Origin: a marine actinobacterium PHSC20C1
Lineage (GTDB): Bacteria; Actinomycetota; Actinomycetes; Actinomycetales; Microbacteriaceae
Length of the DNA stretch: 52,413 bases
Reading direction: 5' to 3'
Assembly: GCA_000153145.1 (NCBI GenBank)
Contig: CH672415.1
Location: 712,695-765,107, forward strand
This document shows positions 42,773-52,347 of this stretch, in pieces. The notes beneath the pieces are model-generated. The model was not told where the DNA came from and made no database searches. It worked only from the letters and a program-made list of their open reading frames with translations. The first letter of the stretch is position 1. Every line of letters begins with the position of its first letter. The translations under genes and the position numbers were made by a program.

Positions 42773-44260
42773 ATGACCGTTGCTACGTTGCACTTGTCCA
42801 CCTCGTCCGCCTCCGAAGTTGAAACAGATGTACTTGTTATCGGGGTGATTAAGACTGAATCGGGACCGAAGCTTGTCGATGACTCGTCAGCTCTCTCCTC
42901 ATTCGCCGAGGCACTGAGCGCAATTGGCGCCACTGGCGCGCAGGACGAACTGCTCCGCATTCCAGCATCCGGCATTGGCGCTAGCGCAGTCGCTTTTATT
43001 GGCATCGGCGACCAGACCATCACTCCCGAAGTATTGCGATACGCCGCCGGCTCAGCGGCGCGCCAATTGCGCGGAGCAGCACGCATCGCCTTGGCTCTCG
43101 GCACACAGACTTCACCAGACACCCTCGCCACTCTTGAGGGTGCGGCAATCGGTGCCTACTCGTACGACGCCTACCGCTCGTCGAAGCCGGAAGCAGCGAA
43201 GAGCCTCGCGACCGACATCACCATTCTGAGCCCAGTAGACGACATCTCGCTTATCGAGCGCGCAGCAATAATCGCGCACGCGACCCACATCACTAGGGAT
43301 CTCGTTAACGAGGCTCCCGGCGAGCTCTACCCGGAAACTTTTGCGGACCGCGCGAGCGAACTCGCCGCGCTCGCTGATGTCGAGGTAGAAGTTCTCGCAG
43401 AGAAGGAGCTCGAAGCCGGCGGCTTTGGAGGAATCCTAGGCGTGGGTAAGGGATCAAGTCGAGGCCCGCGACTTGTCAAAATTAGCTACAACCCAGCCGG
43501 CGCTACTCAGCACCTTGCTCTGGTTGGCAAGGGAATCACTTTCGACTCCGGCGGGCTTTCGCTAAAGCCGGGCCTTGGCATGATCGGCATGAAGTTCGAC
43601 ATGAGCGGCGCTGCGACAGTCATGGCGGTCCTGGAGGCGTGCGCGAAACTGGGCACCAAGGTGCGGCTTACCGCATGGCTCTGTCTTGCAGAAAACATGC
43701 CGTCTGGTACCGCAATTCGTCCCAATGACGTGTTGACCATCCGTGGCGGCAAAACTGTTGAAGTACTCAATACCGACGCTGAAGGCCGCCTTGTAATGGC
43801 CGACGGACTCGTTATTGCCAGTGAAGAAAACCCCGACGCGATTATTGATATCGCTACCCTCACTGGTGCTGCAGTAGTCGCGCTCGGCAATCGTTATGCG
43901 GGAACCATGGGTGACAAGCAACTTGTCAATCAGGTAGTCGCGGTCGCAGATCGCGTTGGCGAGCCGTTCTGGCCGATGCCGATCAGCCCAGAGCTGCGCC
44001 CGATGCTCGCGTCAGACATCGCAGACATTGCGAACATTAAGGCGGGTAACACCGCTGGCGGCATGCTCATCGCGGCAGCATTCCTTAAGGACTTTGTCGG
44101 CAAGCGCCCAGACAGCGGCGAAACCATTCCTTGGGCCCACATTGATATCGCCGGACCATCTGACAACCGCGGCGGAGGCTGGGGTTACGTTGGCAAGGGC
44201 GCTACAGGAATCGGTGTAAGGACACTCATCGAACTGGCCGAGGAATTTTCCCGACCGTAG
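42773..44260 (+). CDS. pepA: Leucyl aminopeptidase (M17)
   Basis: From the ATG at 42773 the protein has 495 residues. The M17 active site is clear: VGKGITFDSGGLSLKPGLGMIGMKFDMSGAA (first Lys/Asp ligands), NTDAEGRLVMADGL (catalytic Arg and metal ligands), IDIATLTGAAVVALG and WAHIDIAGPSD. It removes N-terminal residues from peptides as a hexamer with two Zn/Mn ions. No strong ribosome-binding site precedes this start, and the upstream ATG at 42728 is possible, but the extra 15 residues do not look like M17 sequence. Confidence 0.93.
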   Translation: MTVATLHLSTSSASEVETDVLVIGVIKTESGPKLVDDSSALSSFAEALSAIGATGAQDELLRIPASGIGASAVAFIGIGDQTITPEVLRYAAGSAARQLRGAARIALALGTQTSPDTLATLEGAAIGAYSYDAYRSSKPEAAKSLATDITILSPVDDISLIERAAIIAHATHITRDLVNEAPGELYPETFADRASELAALADVEVEVLAEKELEAGGFGGILGVGKGSSRGPRLVKISYNPAGATQHLALVGKGITFDSGGLSLKPGLGMIGMKFDMSGAATVMAVLEACAKLGTKVRLTAWLCLAENMPSGTAIRPNDVLTIRGGKTVEVLNTDAEGRLVMADGLVIASEENPDAIIDIATLTGAAVVALGNRYAGTMGDKQLVNQVVAVADRVGEPFWPMPISPELRPMLASDIADIANIKAGNTAGGMLIAAAFLKDFVGKRPDSGETIPWAHIDIAGPSDNRGGGWGYVGKGATGIGVRTLIELAEEFSRP

Positions 44261-44357
44261 TAAGGTTTTTACGCGGGTACTTTCCGCACCATCCGGTCGC
44301 ACCGTGAACACACTCTGCGTACCGTCGAACAAATTTCCTTACAGAGGAGCTGCTGTA

Positions 44358-45731
44358 TTGGCTGAGCACAATTTTGACCTTGTCGTTCTTGGTGGAGGAA
44401 GCGGTGGCTACGCAGCTGCCTTGCGCGCCTCCGAACTAGGCATGACCGTTGGATTGATCGAGAAGAACAAACTTGGTGGCACGTGTCTTCACGTCGGTTG
44501 TATCCCGACAAAGGCGCTACTCCACTCGGCAGAAGTCGCTGATGTAACTCGCGAAGCCGCTAAGTATGGCGTAAACACCACGCTCGAGGGCATCGACATT
44601 GCCGGCGTCACGAAGTACCGCCAGGACATCGTCGCGAGCAAATACAAGGGACTCCAAGGCCTCATCAAGATGCGTGGAATCACCGTCATCGAGGGTGAAG
44701 GCAAGCTGGTCGCGCCCAACACGGTTCAAGTCGGAGAAGACACCGTTGTTGGCAAGAATGTAGTTCTTGCTACCGGTTCTTATTCGCGATCGCTTCCCGG
44801 TCTCGAAATCGGTGGTCGCGTAATTACCTCGGAGCAGGCCCTTGAGCTCGACTTCGTGCCCAAGAAGGTTGCCGTGCTCGGTGGCGGCGTAATTGGCGTG
44901 GAGTTCTCTAGTGTGTGGAAGAGCTGGGGTGCCGACGTAACGATCATCGAAGGCCTCCCCAACCTGGTTCCCAACGAAGACGTATCGGTAAGCAAGCAAT
45001 TCGAGCGTGCTTTCCGCCGCCGTGGAATCAACTTCCACACAGGCGTTCGCTTCAAGAGCGTCGAGCAGAGCGATGACGGCGTTGTCGTGACACTCGAAAA
45101 CGGCGAAACGGTTGAAGCTGAGCTTCTCCTCGTTGCTGTCGGTCGTGGCCCGTCAACTGCGGGTCTTGGATTCGAAGAAGTTGGAATCGAAATGGACCGC
45201 GGTTTCGTACTGACCAATGATCGACTCGCAACTAACGTTGCAGGCGTATTTGCGGTTGGCGACATCGTTCCCGGACTCCAACTCGCCCACCGCGGTTTCC
45301 AGCAGGGCGTTTTCGTTGTTGAAGAGATCGCTGGCCTCAAGCCAATTGTGATCGATGACGTGAACATCCCCAAGGTCACCTACAGCGACCCTGAGGTTGC
45401 GTCCATTGGACTGACCGAAGCTAAGGCTGTCGAGATCCATGGTGCCGACAACGTCAAGGCTTACGACTACAACCTGGGTGGAAACGGAAAGAGTGCCATT
45501 ATCGGCACCACCGGATCGATCAAGGTCGTACGCGTTGTAGATGGCCCAGTCATTGGCGTCCATATGATTGGCGCGCGAGTTGGCGAACTGATTGGTGAAG
45601 CACAATTGATCGTCAACTGGGAAGCACATCCAGAGGACATTACGCCGTTGCTTCACGCACACCCCACCCAAAACGAAGCCCTCGGCGAGGCATTTCTCGC
45701 CTTGGCTGGCAAGCCGCTTCACGCGGTATAG
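44358..45731 (+). CDS. lpd: Dihydrolipoyl dehydrogenase (E3)
   Basis: From a TTG at 44358, 8 nt after GAGGAG, the product has 457 residues: FDLVVLGGGSGGYAAALRA (FAD site), GGTCLHVGCIP with redox cysteines 43 and 48, VAVLGGGVIGVEFSSVW (NAD site), GVFAVGDIVPG and HAHPTQNEALGEA with the catalytic histidine. It reoxidises the lipoyl groups of 2-oxoacid dehydrogenase E2. The E2 gene follows 60 bp downstream on the same strand. An upstream in-frame ATG at 44304 lacks a ribosome-binding site. Confidence 0.93.
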   Translation: MAEHNFDLVVLGGGSGGYAAALRASELGMTVGLIEKNKLGGTCLHVGCIPTKALLHSAEVADVTREAAKYGVNTTLEGIDIAGVTKYRQDIVASKYKGLQGLIKMRGITVIEGEGKLVAPNTVQVGEDTVVGKNVVLATGSYSRSLPGLEIGGRVITSEQALELDFVPKKVAVLGGGVIGVEFSSVWKSWGADVTIIEGLPNLVPNEDVSVSKQFERAFRRRGINFHTGVRFKSVEQSDDGVVVTLENGETVEAELLLVAVGRGPSTAGLGFEEVGIEMDRGFVLTNDRLATNVAGVFAVGDIVPGLQLAHRGFQQGVFVVEEIAGLKPIVIDDVNIPKVTYSDPEVASIGLTEAKAVEIHGADNVKAYDYNLGGNGKSAIIGTTGSIKVVRVVDGPVIGVHMIGARVGELIGEAQLIVNWEAHPEDITPLLHAHPTQNEALGEAFLALAGKPLHAV

Positions 45732-45791
45732 GCTCCGCCTCAACCACGGAACTAAGCTATTGATGACAAGCATCACAAAGGAGCAATACTG

Positions 45792-47258
45792 ATGAGCGAA
45801 TCCGTTAACCTTCCGGCACTCGGAGAGAGTGTCACCGAGGGCACGGTGACCCGCTGGCTGAAGCAGGTCGGCGAGCGTGTAGAGGTGGACGAGCCCCTGC
45901 TCGAGGTCTCAACCGACAAAGTCGACACGGAGATCCCCTCCCCTGTTGCTGGCGTCATTGAAGAGATCTTGGTCGCCGAAGACGAGACAGTTGAAGTTGG
46001 CACTGCGCTGGTAAGAATCGGTGACGGTTCTGGCGGCGCAGAGGCTGCTCCCACAACCGATGCTGAGGAAGCTCCCGCTGAGGCCGAAGCTGAGCCTGCT
46101 GCCGAGACGGCTCCTGCTGCCGAAGCATCCGCTCCCGCGGAAGCTGAGCCTGCTGAGGCTGAACCCGAAGCCGCTTCTGCGGCCGAAAAGCCTGCCGCCT
46201 CCGAAGAGCCTGCTCCAGCAGAGGCTCCAGCAGAGGCTCCAGCAGAACAAGCGTCAGAGGCTCCCGCCGCACCTGCCGCTGATCAAGAGGCTGTGCAAGC
46301 TCCCGCGAGCACTGAGACAAATGCTGACGACTCCGATGACGACGACGACTCGCAAGCCGGTTACCTTACGCCTCTCGTTCGCAAGCTCGCCAATGAACGC
46401 GGCGTCGATTTGACGACGATCACTGGCACTGGTGTCGGCGGCCGTATCCGCAAGCAAGATGTGCTCGCTGCAAGCGAAGCAGCCTCAAGTACCGAAGAAA
46501 CGGCGGCGAGTTCAGCACAGGCTGCGCCGCGCGAAGTTTCGCCGTTGCGGGGAACGACAGTTCCCATGTCTCGCTTGCGCAAGGTAATTGCTGAGCGTGC
46601 GGTCATCTCGATGCAGTCGTCCGCGCAGCTCACGTCCGTAGTCGAGGTCGATGTGACGGCGGTCGCAAACTACCGCACTTCGGTCAAGGACGAGTTCCTT
46701 GCAAAGACCGGCACGAAGCTTTCATTCTTGCCGTTCTTCGCACTTGCTGCGGCAGAAGCGCTGACGTCGAACCCGATTATCAACGCGACGATCGAAGATA
46801 ACTCAATCGTGTACCCGGCTCAAGAGAACATCAGCATCGCAGTTGACACCGAGCGTGGACTACTCACGCCCGTTATCCGTGATGCAGCGTCACTTGACCT
46901 TGCCGGACTTGCATCACAGATTGCCGACCTCGCTGCGCGCACTCGTGACAATAAGCTGACGCCGGACGAGCTCTCTGGTGGCACGTTTACTTTGACTAAC
47001 ACGGGTTCACGGGGTGCACTGTTTGACACACCTATCGTGTTCCTCCCGCAGTCGGCCATTTTGGGCACGGGAATTGTCACCAAGAAGCCAGTCGTCATCA
47101 GCGATGTAAATGGCGACTCCATCGGCATCCGCTCGATGGTCTACCTCGCACTCAGCTACGATCACCGCATCGTAGACGGCGCGGACGCTGCTCGATTCCT
47201 CGTTGACGTGAAGAACCGCCTTGAAGGCGGCGACTTCGCCGACAAGCTCGGAATCTAG
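45792..47258 (+). CDS. sucB: Dihydrolipoyllysine succinyltransferase E2 of 2-oxoglutarate dehydrogenase
   Basis: This 488-residue protein has one N-terminal lipoyl domain with the modified lysine at 43 in [13 protein letters not shown] 110-residue Ala/Pro/Glu linker with short repeats follows, then a peripheral-subunit-binding domain at about 189-230 ([17 protein letters not shown]…GRIRKQDVL) and a catalytic acyltransferase core ending in [15 protein letters not shown] (active His about 457). In Actinobacteria this E2 serves the pyruvate/2-oxoglutarate dehydrogenase supercomplex with lpd. The start is supported by AAAGGAG. A strong hairpin 44 bp after the stop lies inside the convergent gene. 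Confidence 0.93.
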   Translation: MSESVNLPALGESVTEGTVTRWLKQVGERVEVDEPLLEVSTDKVDTEIPSPVAGVIEEILVAEDETVEVGTALVRIGDGSGGAEAAPTTDAEEAPAEAEAEPAAETAPAAEASAPAEAEPAEAEPEAASAAEKPAASEEPAPAEAPAEAPAEQASEAPAAPAADQEAVQAPASTETNADDSDDDDDSQAGYLTPLVRKLANERGVDLTTITGTGVGGRIRKQDVLAASEAASSTEETAASSAQAAPREVSPLRGTTVPMSRLRKVIAERAVISMQSSAQLTSVVEVDVTAVANYRTSVKDEFLAKTGTKLSFLPFFALAAAEALTSNPIINATIEDNSIVYPAQENISIAVDTERGLLTPVIRDAASLDLAGLASQIADLAARTRDNKLTPDELSGGTFTLTNTGSRGALFDTPIVFLPQSAILGTGIVTKKPVVISDVNGDSIGIRSMVYLALSYDHRIVDGADAARFLVDVKNRLEGGDFADKLGI

Positions 47259-47269
47259 CGTCACCTGAA

Positions 47270-48736
47270 TTATCCAGGCAGCATGTAGCTCCTGATTCGC
47301 CAACCGGCCTCGCCCTTCACGAGAAGGACCGAGGCCGGTTTGCTATTGTCGCCGTCGTCAAATTCGAAAAGCACACTGTCTCCGAGCTGTTGTTTCTCGA
47401 CGCTCACGGCTGGGTCAAATAGTGCGCTCTTGGGCAACTCGCCACCGGCAAGCACCGAATCGATGAGTGCACGATCACTGAGGTAGGCGGGGGTGCCCGG
47501 CGGCGAAACCGCCTCAAGGCAGACAACCGAGAGATCCCTCAAGCACCCTGCGCGCGTGTTTAGCAGCACCGTTAGCGCTTTCTGAGCATCACCCTGTAGA
47601 TCGGCTGCACGGGTACTGGACTCTCGAGAGAGTTCATCAGCAGAGTCAGATTCGATGGCGTGCTGTGACTCCTGTTGATGCCCATCGTTCGATCGTGTCG
47701 TATCTCCCGACCCCGGCCAGATGAGGACGAAGCAGGAAAGAATGCTGACCATCGCCGCCGCCGCCAGCACCCAGGTGCGCGTTCGCACTGGGCGACACCA
47801 GTCCGCGAATGCCCGGCGCCACACCTGAATCCGGAAAATTACAGGACGCAGCAAGTCGCCAAGCTGGCGATCGAGCCAGAGCGGGAGCGCAAGGACCGAT
47901 CGTGCTTCGTTTGACGGCCGAGCCTCAATTTGCGCAGACACCGAAAGTGGCCGTGCTGGAGCCTGCCGTGCGAGGGAGCTGATGGCGGTGTCTGCTGTTA
48001 GCCGAAGCGGCTCTGGCGCACCGAGCGCGAAGAGTTGAGTCTCGAATTGTTGCTGCCAGTCCGGACCGTTGGTGGTTTCGTTGTCCGCGAGCCAGAGGCT
48101 GAGGTCACGGATTGTGCCCATCACTTCTCGATCAGCGCGAACTGCAGCGAGAACACTTTGGGCCAGGTTTGCAAGGTTTAGGCGATCTTCACGAAAGTAG
48201 TCGTCGCCCTGTAGCTCGCGCGGGGTCGGATTGACAACTCGCAACTGCGCAGAACTGAAGTCGATAAAAAACGGGCAGCCAGCCTCATCAAAATGGACGG
48301 TATCAAGACTCAGATTCCCCATGCTGACGCCGGCTTGATGAGTGCGGACGAGCGCATTTAGAAGCGGCGCCAGTATCGTGATCGCCTCACCCGGTCGAAG
48401 CATCGTTCGTTGCCGTAGAAGTCTTCGGAGCGAACCTGAGCCGACCCATCCGAGAATCAGGACCGGCGACCCATCCGTGGCGGACGCGAGATCGTCGATA
48501 GCGATGACAAAATCCCCGCTGGCACGCGACAAGCATTCGGCTTCTGCGAGTATTCGCGGCAGCGGGATGCTCGCGTGAAACCTCTTGAGCGCCCTAATCT
48601 CTGTTCTGAAATGTCGCGACTGCGACCCGACACCGACGTGTTCGTGAGAATTCGGGCGTGTCAGGAATACCTGGGCTCCCCCTATCTCAGCGAGGGCGCG
48701 CACAGTACGGTAGCCAGCCACGGTGTCGTCAATCAC
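47270..48736 (-). CDS. Membrane-anchored pseudokinase-like protein
   Basis: This 488-residue protein is kinase-like at about 8-165: ILGWVGSGSLRRLL as hinge-like region, then GVSMGNLSLDTVHF where Ser/Thr kinases have H-G-D-L-S/K-P-x-N, and FFIDFSSAQ in place of D-F-G. The catalytic aspartate is Asn141 and D-F-G is D-F-S (159-161). There is no glycine-rich loop. A single transmembrane helix at 321-340 (TWVLAAAAMVSILSCFVLIW) follows, then a 145-residue extracellular part with LNTRAGCLRDLS and LLVKGEAGWRIRS. It probably acts as a non-catalytic signalling scaffold. The partner is unknown. Confidence 0.7.
   Translation of the reverse strand: MIDDTVAGYRTVRALAEIGGAQVFLTRPNSHEHVGVGSQSRHFRTEIRALKRFHASIPLPRILAEAECLSRASGDFVIAIDDLASATDGSPVLILGWVGSGSLRRLLRQRTMLRPGEAITILAPLLNALVRTHQAGVSMGNLSLDTVHFDEAGCPFFIDFSSAQLRVVNPTPRELQGDDYFREDRLNLANLAQSVLAAVRADREVMGTIRDLSLWLADNETTNGPDWQQQFETQLFALGAPEPLRLTADTAISSLARQAPARPLSVSAQIEARPSNEARSVLALPLWLDRQLGDLLRPVIFRIQVWRRAFADWCRPVRTRTWVLAAAAMVSILSCFVLIWPGSGDTTRSNDGHQQESQHAIESDSADELSRESSTRAADLQGDAQKALTVLLNTRAGCLRDLSVVCLEAVSPPGTPAYLSDRALIDSVLAGGELPKSALFDPAVSVEKQQLGDSVLFEFDDGDNSKPASVLLVKGEAGWRIRSYMLPG
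47302..47340 (+). terminator. Hairpin after sucB lying inside the opposing gene
   Basis: AACCGGCCTCG (47302-47312) pairs perfectly with CGAGGCCGGTT (47330-47340), followed by TTGCTATT. It lies 44 bp beyond the sucB stop and within the 3' coding part of the convergent pseudokinase-like gene. It most likely ends the lpd-sucB transcript while also encoding protein on the other strand. Confidence 0.6.
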
Positions 48737-48915
48737 AGCACAATCTTTACGGGCGCGCTCGCCCTCACGAGGATCCCCACGAGAGTTGTGGAGAAAGTCT
48801 CATCGCGCTCTTACCCTGAGGTGAGGTGGGTTGCTCCACTGCGTACTGAGCCCAAATTGTGCTGACCGTCAAAATAAGGAAATCAGCACGGCCCTGAAAG
48901 CCGTATCCTAGAAGC

Positions 48916-49641
48916 ATGGCACGCAGCGAAAAAACTCCGAAGGCTCCAAAAGCTCCGAAAGAACCCGGCCGCATCAAGCAGATGTACCAGGTTTTCCAGA
49001 TGACGAGACGGTACGACAATCTCGCAGTATGGTTCTTTCTCCTAGCATTCCTGCTGCCGATCCTTGTGGGACTCGCTCTCGCATTGCTGCTTTCGCCCGG
49101 CAATGTTTTGGGCTTCGTGCTCTACATCGTCGCCGGAGTAATGGCAGGATTGCTAGCATTCCTCATCGTGCTTGGCCGCCGTGCTGAGCGGGCTGCATAC
49201 TCGCAGATCGCCGGTCAGCCTGGTGCAGTTGGCGCAGTGCTGAAGAGTTCGCTCCGTCGCGGCTGGACCGCAAGCGAAATGCCTGTCTCCATCAGCCCTA
49301 AAACTCAGGATGCCGTCTACCGCGCCGTCGGCAAGGGTGGAATAGCACTCATCGGCGAGGGTCCTCGTAGTCGCACCCAGAAGATGCTCGAGGATGAGCG
49401 CCGCAAGATGGTTCGCTTCTTGCCTAACGTACCCGTGCACTTCATTTACGTCGGCCCAGACGCAGATTCTGTCGCACTGCACAAGCTCGCCCCCACCTTA
49501 GGACGACTAAAGAACGTTCTGCGCAAGCCAGAGATTCTGGCAATTTCGAATCGACTCACTTCGCTGGATAAGAACGGGCTCCCCATTCCCAAGGGAATCG
49601 ACCCGATGAAAGCACGGGCGCAACGGTCTCAGCGCGCTTAG
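48916..49641 (+). CDS. DUF4191 membrane protein
   Basis: This 241-residue protein has a Lys/Pro-rich start (SEKTPKAPKAPKEPGRIKQM) and two transmembrane helices at about 36-58 and 64-86 (WFFLLAFLLPILVGLALALLL, GFVLYIVAGVMAGLLAFLIV). A basic cytosolic domain follows with GAVGAVLKSSLRRGWTASE, GEGPRSRTQKMLEDERRKMVRFLP and LDKNGLPIPKGIDPMKARA. The DUF4191 family is conserved upstream of RDD and glnA in Actinobacteria, and its function is unknown. Confidence 0.88.
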   Translation: MARSEKTPKAPKAPKEPGRIKQMYQVFQMTRRYDNLAVWFFLLAFLLPILVGLALALLLSPGNVLGFVLYIVAGVMAGLLAFLIVLGRRAERAAYSQIAGQPGAVGAVLKSSLRRGWTASEMPVSISPKTQDAVYRAVGKGGIALIGEGPRSRTQKMLEDERRKMVRFLPNVPVHFIYVGPDADSVALHKLAPTLGRLKNVLRKPEILAISNRLTSLDKNGLPIPKGIDPMKARAQRSQRA

Positions 49642-49678
49642 ATTTGGCCGCACTTGAGCCAAAAGACTCACGAGCGAT

Positions 49679-50083
49679 CTAGCGACGGACGAGCAATGTG
49701 CCAGCAAGGCGGTCGTGCATTCCGCGCTGGTCAGGATCCCAAATTACTGCGGGGATCACAATCGCCATGAGCAACGTTCGTACAATCGGGCGCCAAAGGC
49801 CCAGATAGCCGCCTGCTACAGGAACAACCCGTAGTCCGGCCATGAGGTGACCGATGCTGCCGTTCGCCGTGAGGAGCATCACGATCTGCGCAGCAACAAA
49901 AACTCCGAGGGTAGCGAAAGCGTCGTAGTTGAAAAACGCGATGGAAACGACTACCGCGAGTCCCCAGTCGATTGCGAGAGCAGCGAGCCGACGGCCTAAC
50001 CTCCCAATAGAACGCGGTCCTTCTGCCGGAAGGCCAATCCGCTTGCCCGGCCACTGATCACTGGATGTTTGCTGCTGATTCAC
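49679..50083 (-). CDS. RDD family membrane protein
   Basis: This 134-residue protein has the RDD pattern: SIGRLGRRLAALAIDWGLAVVV (R…D in the first helix), NGSIGHLMAGLRVVP after the second, and WDPDQRGMHDRLAGTLLV at the end (R…D…A). Three short transmembrane helices are predicted. RDD proteins are small membrane proteins, some proposed as transport or Na+/H+ exchange components. Here it is the conserved neighbour of glnA, divergent across 136 bp. Confidence 0.88.
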   Translation of the reverse strand: MNQQQTSSDQWPGKRIGLPAEGPRSIGRLGRRLAALAIDWGLAVVVSIAFFNYDAFATLGVFVAAQIVMLLTANGSIGHLMAGLRVVPVAGGYLGLWRPIVRTLLMAIVIPAVIWDPDQRGMHDRLAGTLLVRR

Positions 50084-50110
50084 TGGCTTAGCCTAACCAA
50101 TCCCAGCTGC

Positions 50111-50132
50111 GTAACATGCCGGAAACAATCCG
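50111..50132 (+). promoter_or_regulatory. GlnR box upstream of glnA
   Basis: GTAAC-ATGCCG-GAAAC-AATCCG exactly matches the actinobacterial GlnR consensus gTnAc-n6-GaAAc-n6. It lies 88 bp before the glnA start, between RDD and glnA. A second GTAAC occurs downstream near 50176 without a good GAAAC partner. GlnR would control glnA according to nitrogen supply. Confidence 0.7.
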
Positions 50133-50219
50133 GAGATGCAGGTGAAATCCGGCTTCTGTAGTCTGGTAAGCGGTTGTAACGACAGCCGATCGCCAATGAA
50201 CCCCTTGGAGTTCCACTCA

Positions 50220-51656
50220 ATGTCTCATCCGAAGTTTGCAAATTCGTCTGAGGTTCTTGCTTTTATCAAGGACACAGACGTGAAGTTTCTCGACATCCGA
50301 TTTACGGATCTTCCCGGTATCCAGCAACACTTCAACATCCCCGCGGCCACCGTCGACGAGGACTTCTTTTCCGTAGGTCAGCTCTTCGATGGTTCATCAA
50401 TTCGAGGCTTTCAGTCGATCCACGAGTCGGACCTCCAGCTCATCCCCGACGTAAGCACTGCCTACGTTGACCCCTTCCGCGTTGAGCGAACTCTCATCAT
50501 CATCTTCGACATCTACAACCCGCGCAACGGCGAGATCTACGCTCGCGACCCGCGCCAAGTTGCTAAGAAGGCCGAAAAATACCTCACCTCGACGGGGATC
50601 GCAGACACTGCGTTCTTTGCGTCCGAAGCAGAGTTCTACATCTTTGACGACGTGCGCTACGAAGTTTCAGCCAACAAGAGCTTCTACGAAGTTGACTCCA
50701 GCGAAGGTGCTTGGAACAGCGGACGCACAGAAGAGGGCGGAAACCTCGCCAACAAGACGCCATTCAAGGGCGGATACTTCCCCGTCTCCCCCGTTGACCA
50801 ACACGCTGACCTTCGTGACGACATCGTCGTGAAGCTCATTGATGTAGGACTCGACGTTGAGCGCAGCCACCACGAAGTCGGCACCGCGGGACAGGGCGAG
50901 ATCAACTACAAGTTCGACACTCTCGTTCACGCAGGCGATGACATCCTGAAGTTCAAGTACATCGTCAAGAACACGGCAAACGAGTGGGGCAAGACGGCAA
51001 CGTTCATGCCTAAGCCACTCTTTGGCGACAATGGCTCTGGAATGCACACTCACCAGTCACTGTGGAACGACGGCACACCGTTGTTCTACGACGAGAAAGG
51101 CTATGGCGGACTCAGCGACGTAGCTCGTTGGTACATCGGCGGGCTGCTCAAGCACGCTCCTGCTGTGCTCGCGTTCACCAACCCGACAGTGAACTCTTAC
51201 CGTCGCTTGATCCCCGGATTCGAAGCACCGGTAAACCTCGTGTACTCGGCTGGAAACCGTTCAGCTTCGATTCGTATCCCGATTACCGGAACGAACCCCA
51301 AGGCAAAGCGCATTGAGTTCCGCGCCCCTGACGCATCGGGTAACCCTTACCTCGCGTTCGCTGCTCAGCTCATGGCTGGCCTCGACGGCATCAAGAACAA
51401 GATCGAACCGCACGAGCCCGTTGACAAGGACCTCTACGAGTTGCCGCCCGAGGAAGCACGCCTGATTCCTCAGGTTCCCGCTTCGCTCGAAGAGGCTCTC
51501 GTTGCTCTCGAAGCCGACTATGAGTTCCTCATGGAAGGTAACGTCTTCACCAAGGACCTCATCGAGACGTGGATCGATTACAAGCGTACGAACGAACTGC
51601 TTCCGTTCGCACAGCGTCCGCACCCGTACGAGTACGAACTGTACTTCGGCGTGTAA
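50220..51656 (+). CDS. glnA: Glutamine synthetase type I
   Basis: The ATG at 50220, preceded by TTGGAG, gives 478 residues. The family stretches are [86 protein letters not shown] and KRIEFRAPD. The adenylylation tyrosine lies in [10 protein letters not shown] near residue 400. It makes glutamine from glutamate, ammonia and ATP as a dodecamer, and is regulated by adenylylation and probably by GlnR. Upstream in-frame ATGs (50136, 50196) lie in the leader region. Confidence 0.96.
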   Translation: MSHPKFANSSEVLAFIKDTDVKFLDIRFTDLPGIQQHFNIPAATVDEDFFSVGQLFDGSSIRGFQSIHESDLQLIPDVSTAYVDPFRVERTLIIIFDIYNPRNGEIYARDPRQVAKKAEKYLTSTGIADTAFFASEAEFYIFDDVRYEVSANKSFYEVDSSEGAWNSGRTEEGGNLANKTPFKGGYFPVSPVDQHADLRDDIVVKLIDVGLDVERSHHEVGTAGQGEINYKFDTLVHAGDDILKFKYIVKNTANEWGKTATFMPKPLFGDNGSGMHTHQSLWNDGTPLFYDEKGYGGLSDVARWYIGGLLKHAPAVLAFTNPTVNSYRRLIPGFEAPVNLVYSAGNRSASIRIPITGTNPKAKRIEFRAPDASGNPYLAFAAQLMAGLDGIKNKIEPHEPVDKDLYELPPEEARLIPQVPASLEEALVALEADYEFLMEGNVFTKDLIETWIDYKRTNELLPFAQRPHPYEYELYFGV

Positions 51657-51786
51657 GCGCTAAACACAGCACACGTTCGGGGATGGCAAGGGTGTGCACG
51701 ACGAGTGGCCGTCCCGAGCAGCCCGCCGCAGCATCCGACCCATCTTGGTGTGCACGCTAAACCCGCACCATGGGTGACAATGGAGC

Positions 51787-52347
51787 ATGAGCTCCGTCGG
51801 CACACCAGACCCCAACTCGTCTTGGCTTTCAGATGAAGAGCTTGCAGAGACCCGCCGGCGACTGCCGCTTCTCTATGTTGAGGCTGTTCCAGTGCGCGTG
51901 GATGGGCTGGGTCGCGTCACTGAGGTCGGCACTCTGGTGCGCGGCAATGACGGCGAGATAACTCGCACCCTCGTCTCTGGCCGGGTGATGTTTGGCGAGA
52001 GCCTGCGCGATGCGCTCTTCCGTCACCTCGAGAAAGATCTGGGCCCGATGGCCTTCCCGCTGCTCCCCGCGAACCCGACACCATTCACGGTCGCCGAGTA
52101 TTTTCCGTGGCCAAGCGAGAGCCAGTACACGGATGTTCGCCAGCACGCCGTCTCGATGGCCTACGTCGTTCCCGTCACGGGTACGTGCGAACCCCGCCAG
52201 GATGCACTCGAACTGACCTGGCTCAGCCCGGCCGAGGCAGCATCCGAAGCGGTCACAGCCGACATGGAGGGTGGCCGCGGAGCACTACTGCGTGCAGCAC
52301 TCGCCTCGGTCGGCGTTCTGCCGTACGTTTTCGTGCCTGCCGTGTGA
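51787..52347 (+). CDS. NUDIX-hydrolase-family protein (DUF4916)
   Basis: This 186-residue protein has SWLSDEELAETRRRLPLLYVEAVPVRVD at the start, then TRTLVSGRVMFGESLRDALFRHLEKDLGPMAFPLLP, which occupies the Nudix region but lacks a clear R-E-x-x-E-E. YFPWPSESQYTDVRQHAVSMAYVVPV and LSPAEA follow. The DUF4916 family is a divergent, possibly catalytically altered Nudix group conserved in Actinobacteria. Substrate and activity are unknown. It follows glnA after a 130-bp gap with its own start. Confidence 0.8.
   Translation: MSSVGTPDPNSSWLSDEELAETRRRLPLLYVEAVPVRVDGLGRVTEVGTLVRGNDGEITRTLVSGRVMFGESLRDALFRHLEKDLGPMAFPLLPANPTPFTVAEYFPWPSESQYTDVRQHAVSMAYVVPVTGTCEPRQDALELTWLSPAEAASEAVTADMEGGRGALLRAALASVGVLPYVFVPAV

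Noticed and set aside
45900-45905. Possible avoidance of CTCGAG because of XhoI-like systems
   Set aside because: CTCGAG is present (45900-45905 and 52405-52410 among others), so no avoidance can be claimed from this window without counting against expectation.
46205-46250. Short GAGGCTCCAGCA-type repeats as a possible CRISPR or regulatory repeat
   Set aside because: They are in-frame codon repeats of the sucB linker. No spacer-repeat structure exists here or elsewhere in the window.
46021-46413. Leu/Pro-rich frames across the sucB linker
   Set aside because: They arise from the repetitive Ala/Pro/Glu codons of the E2 linker read in other frames.
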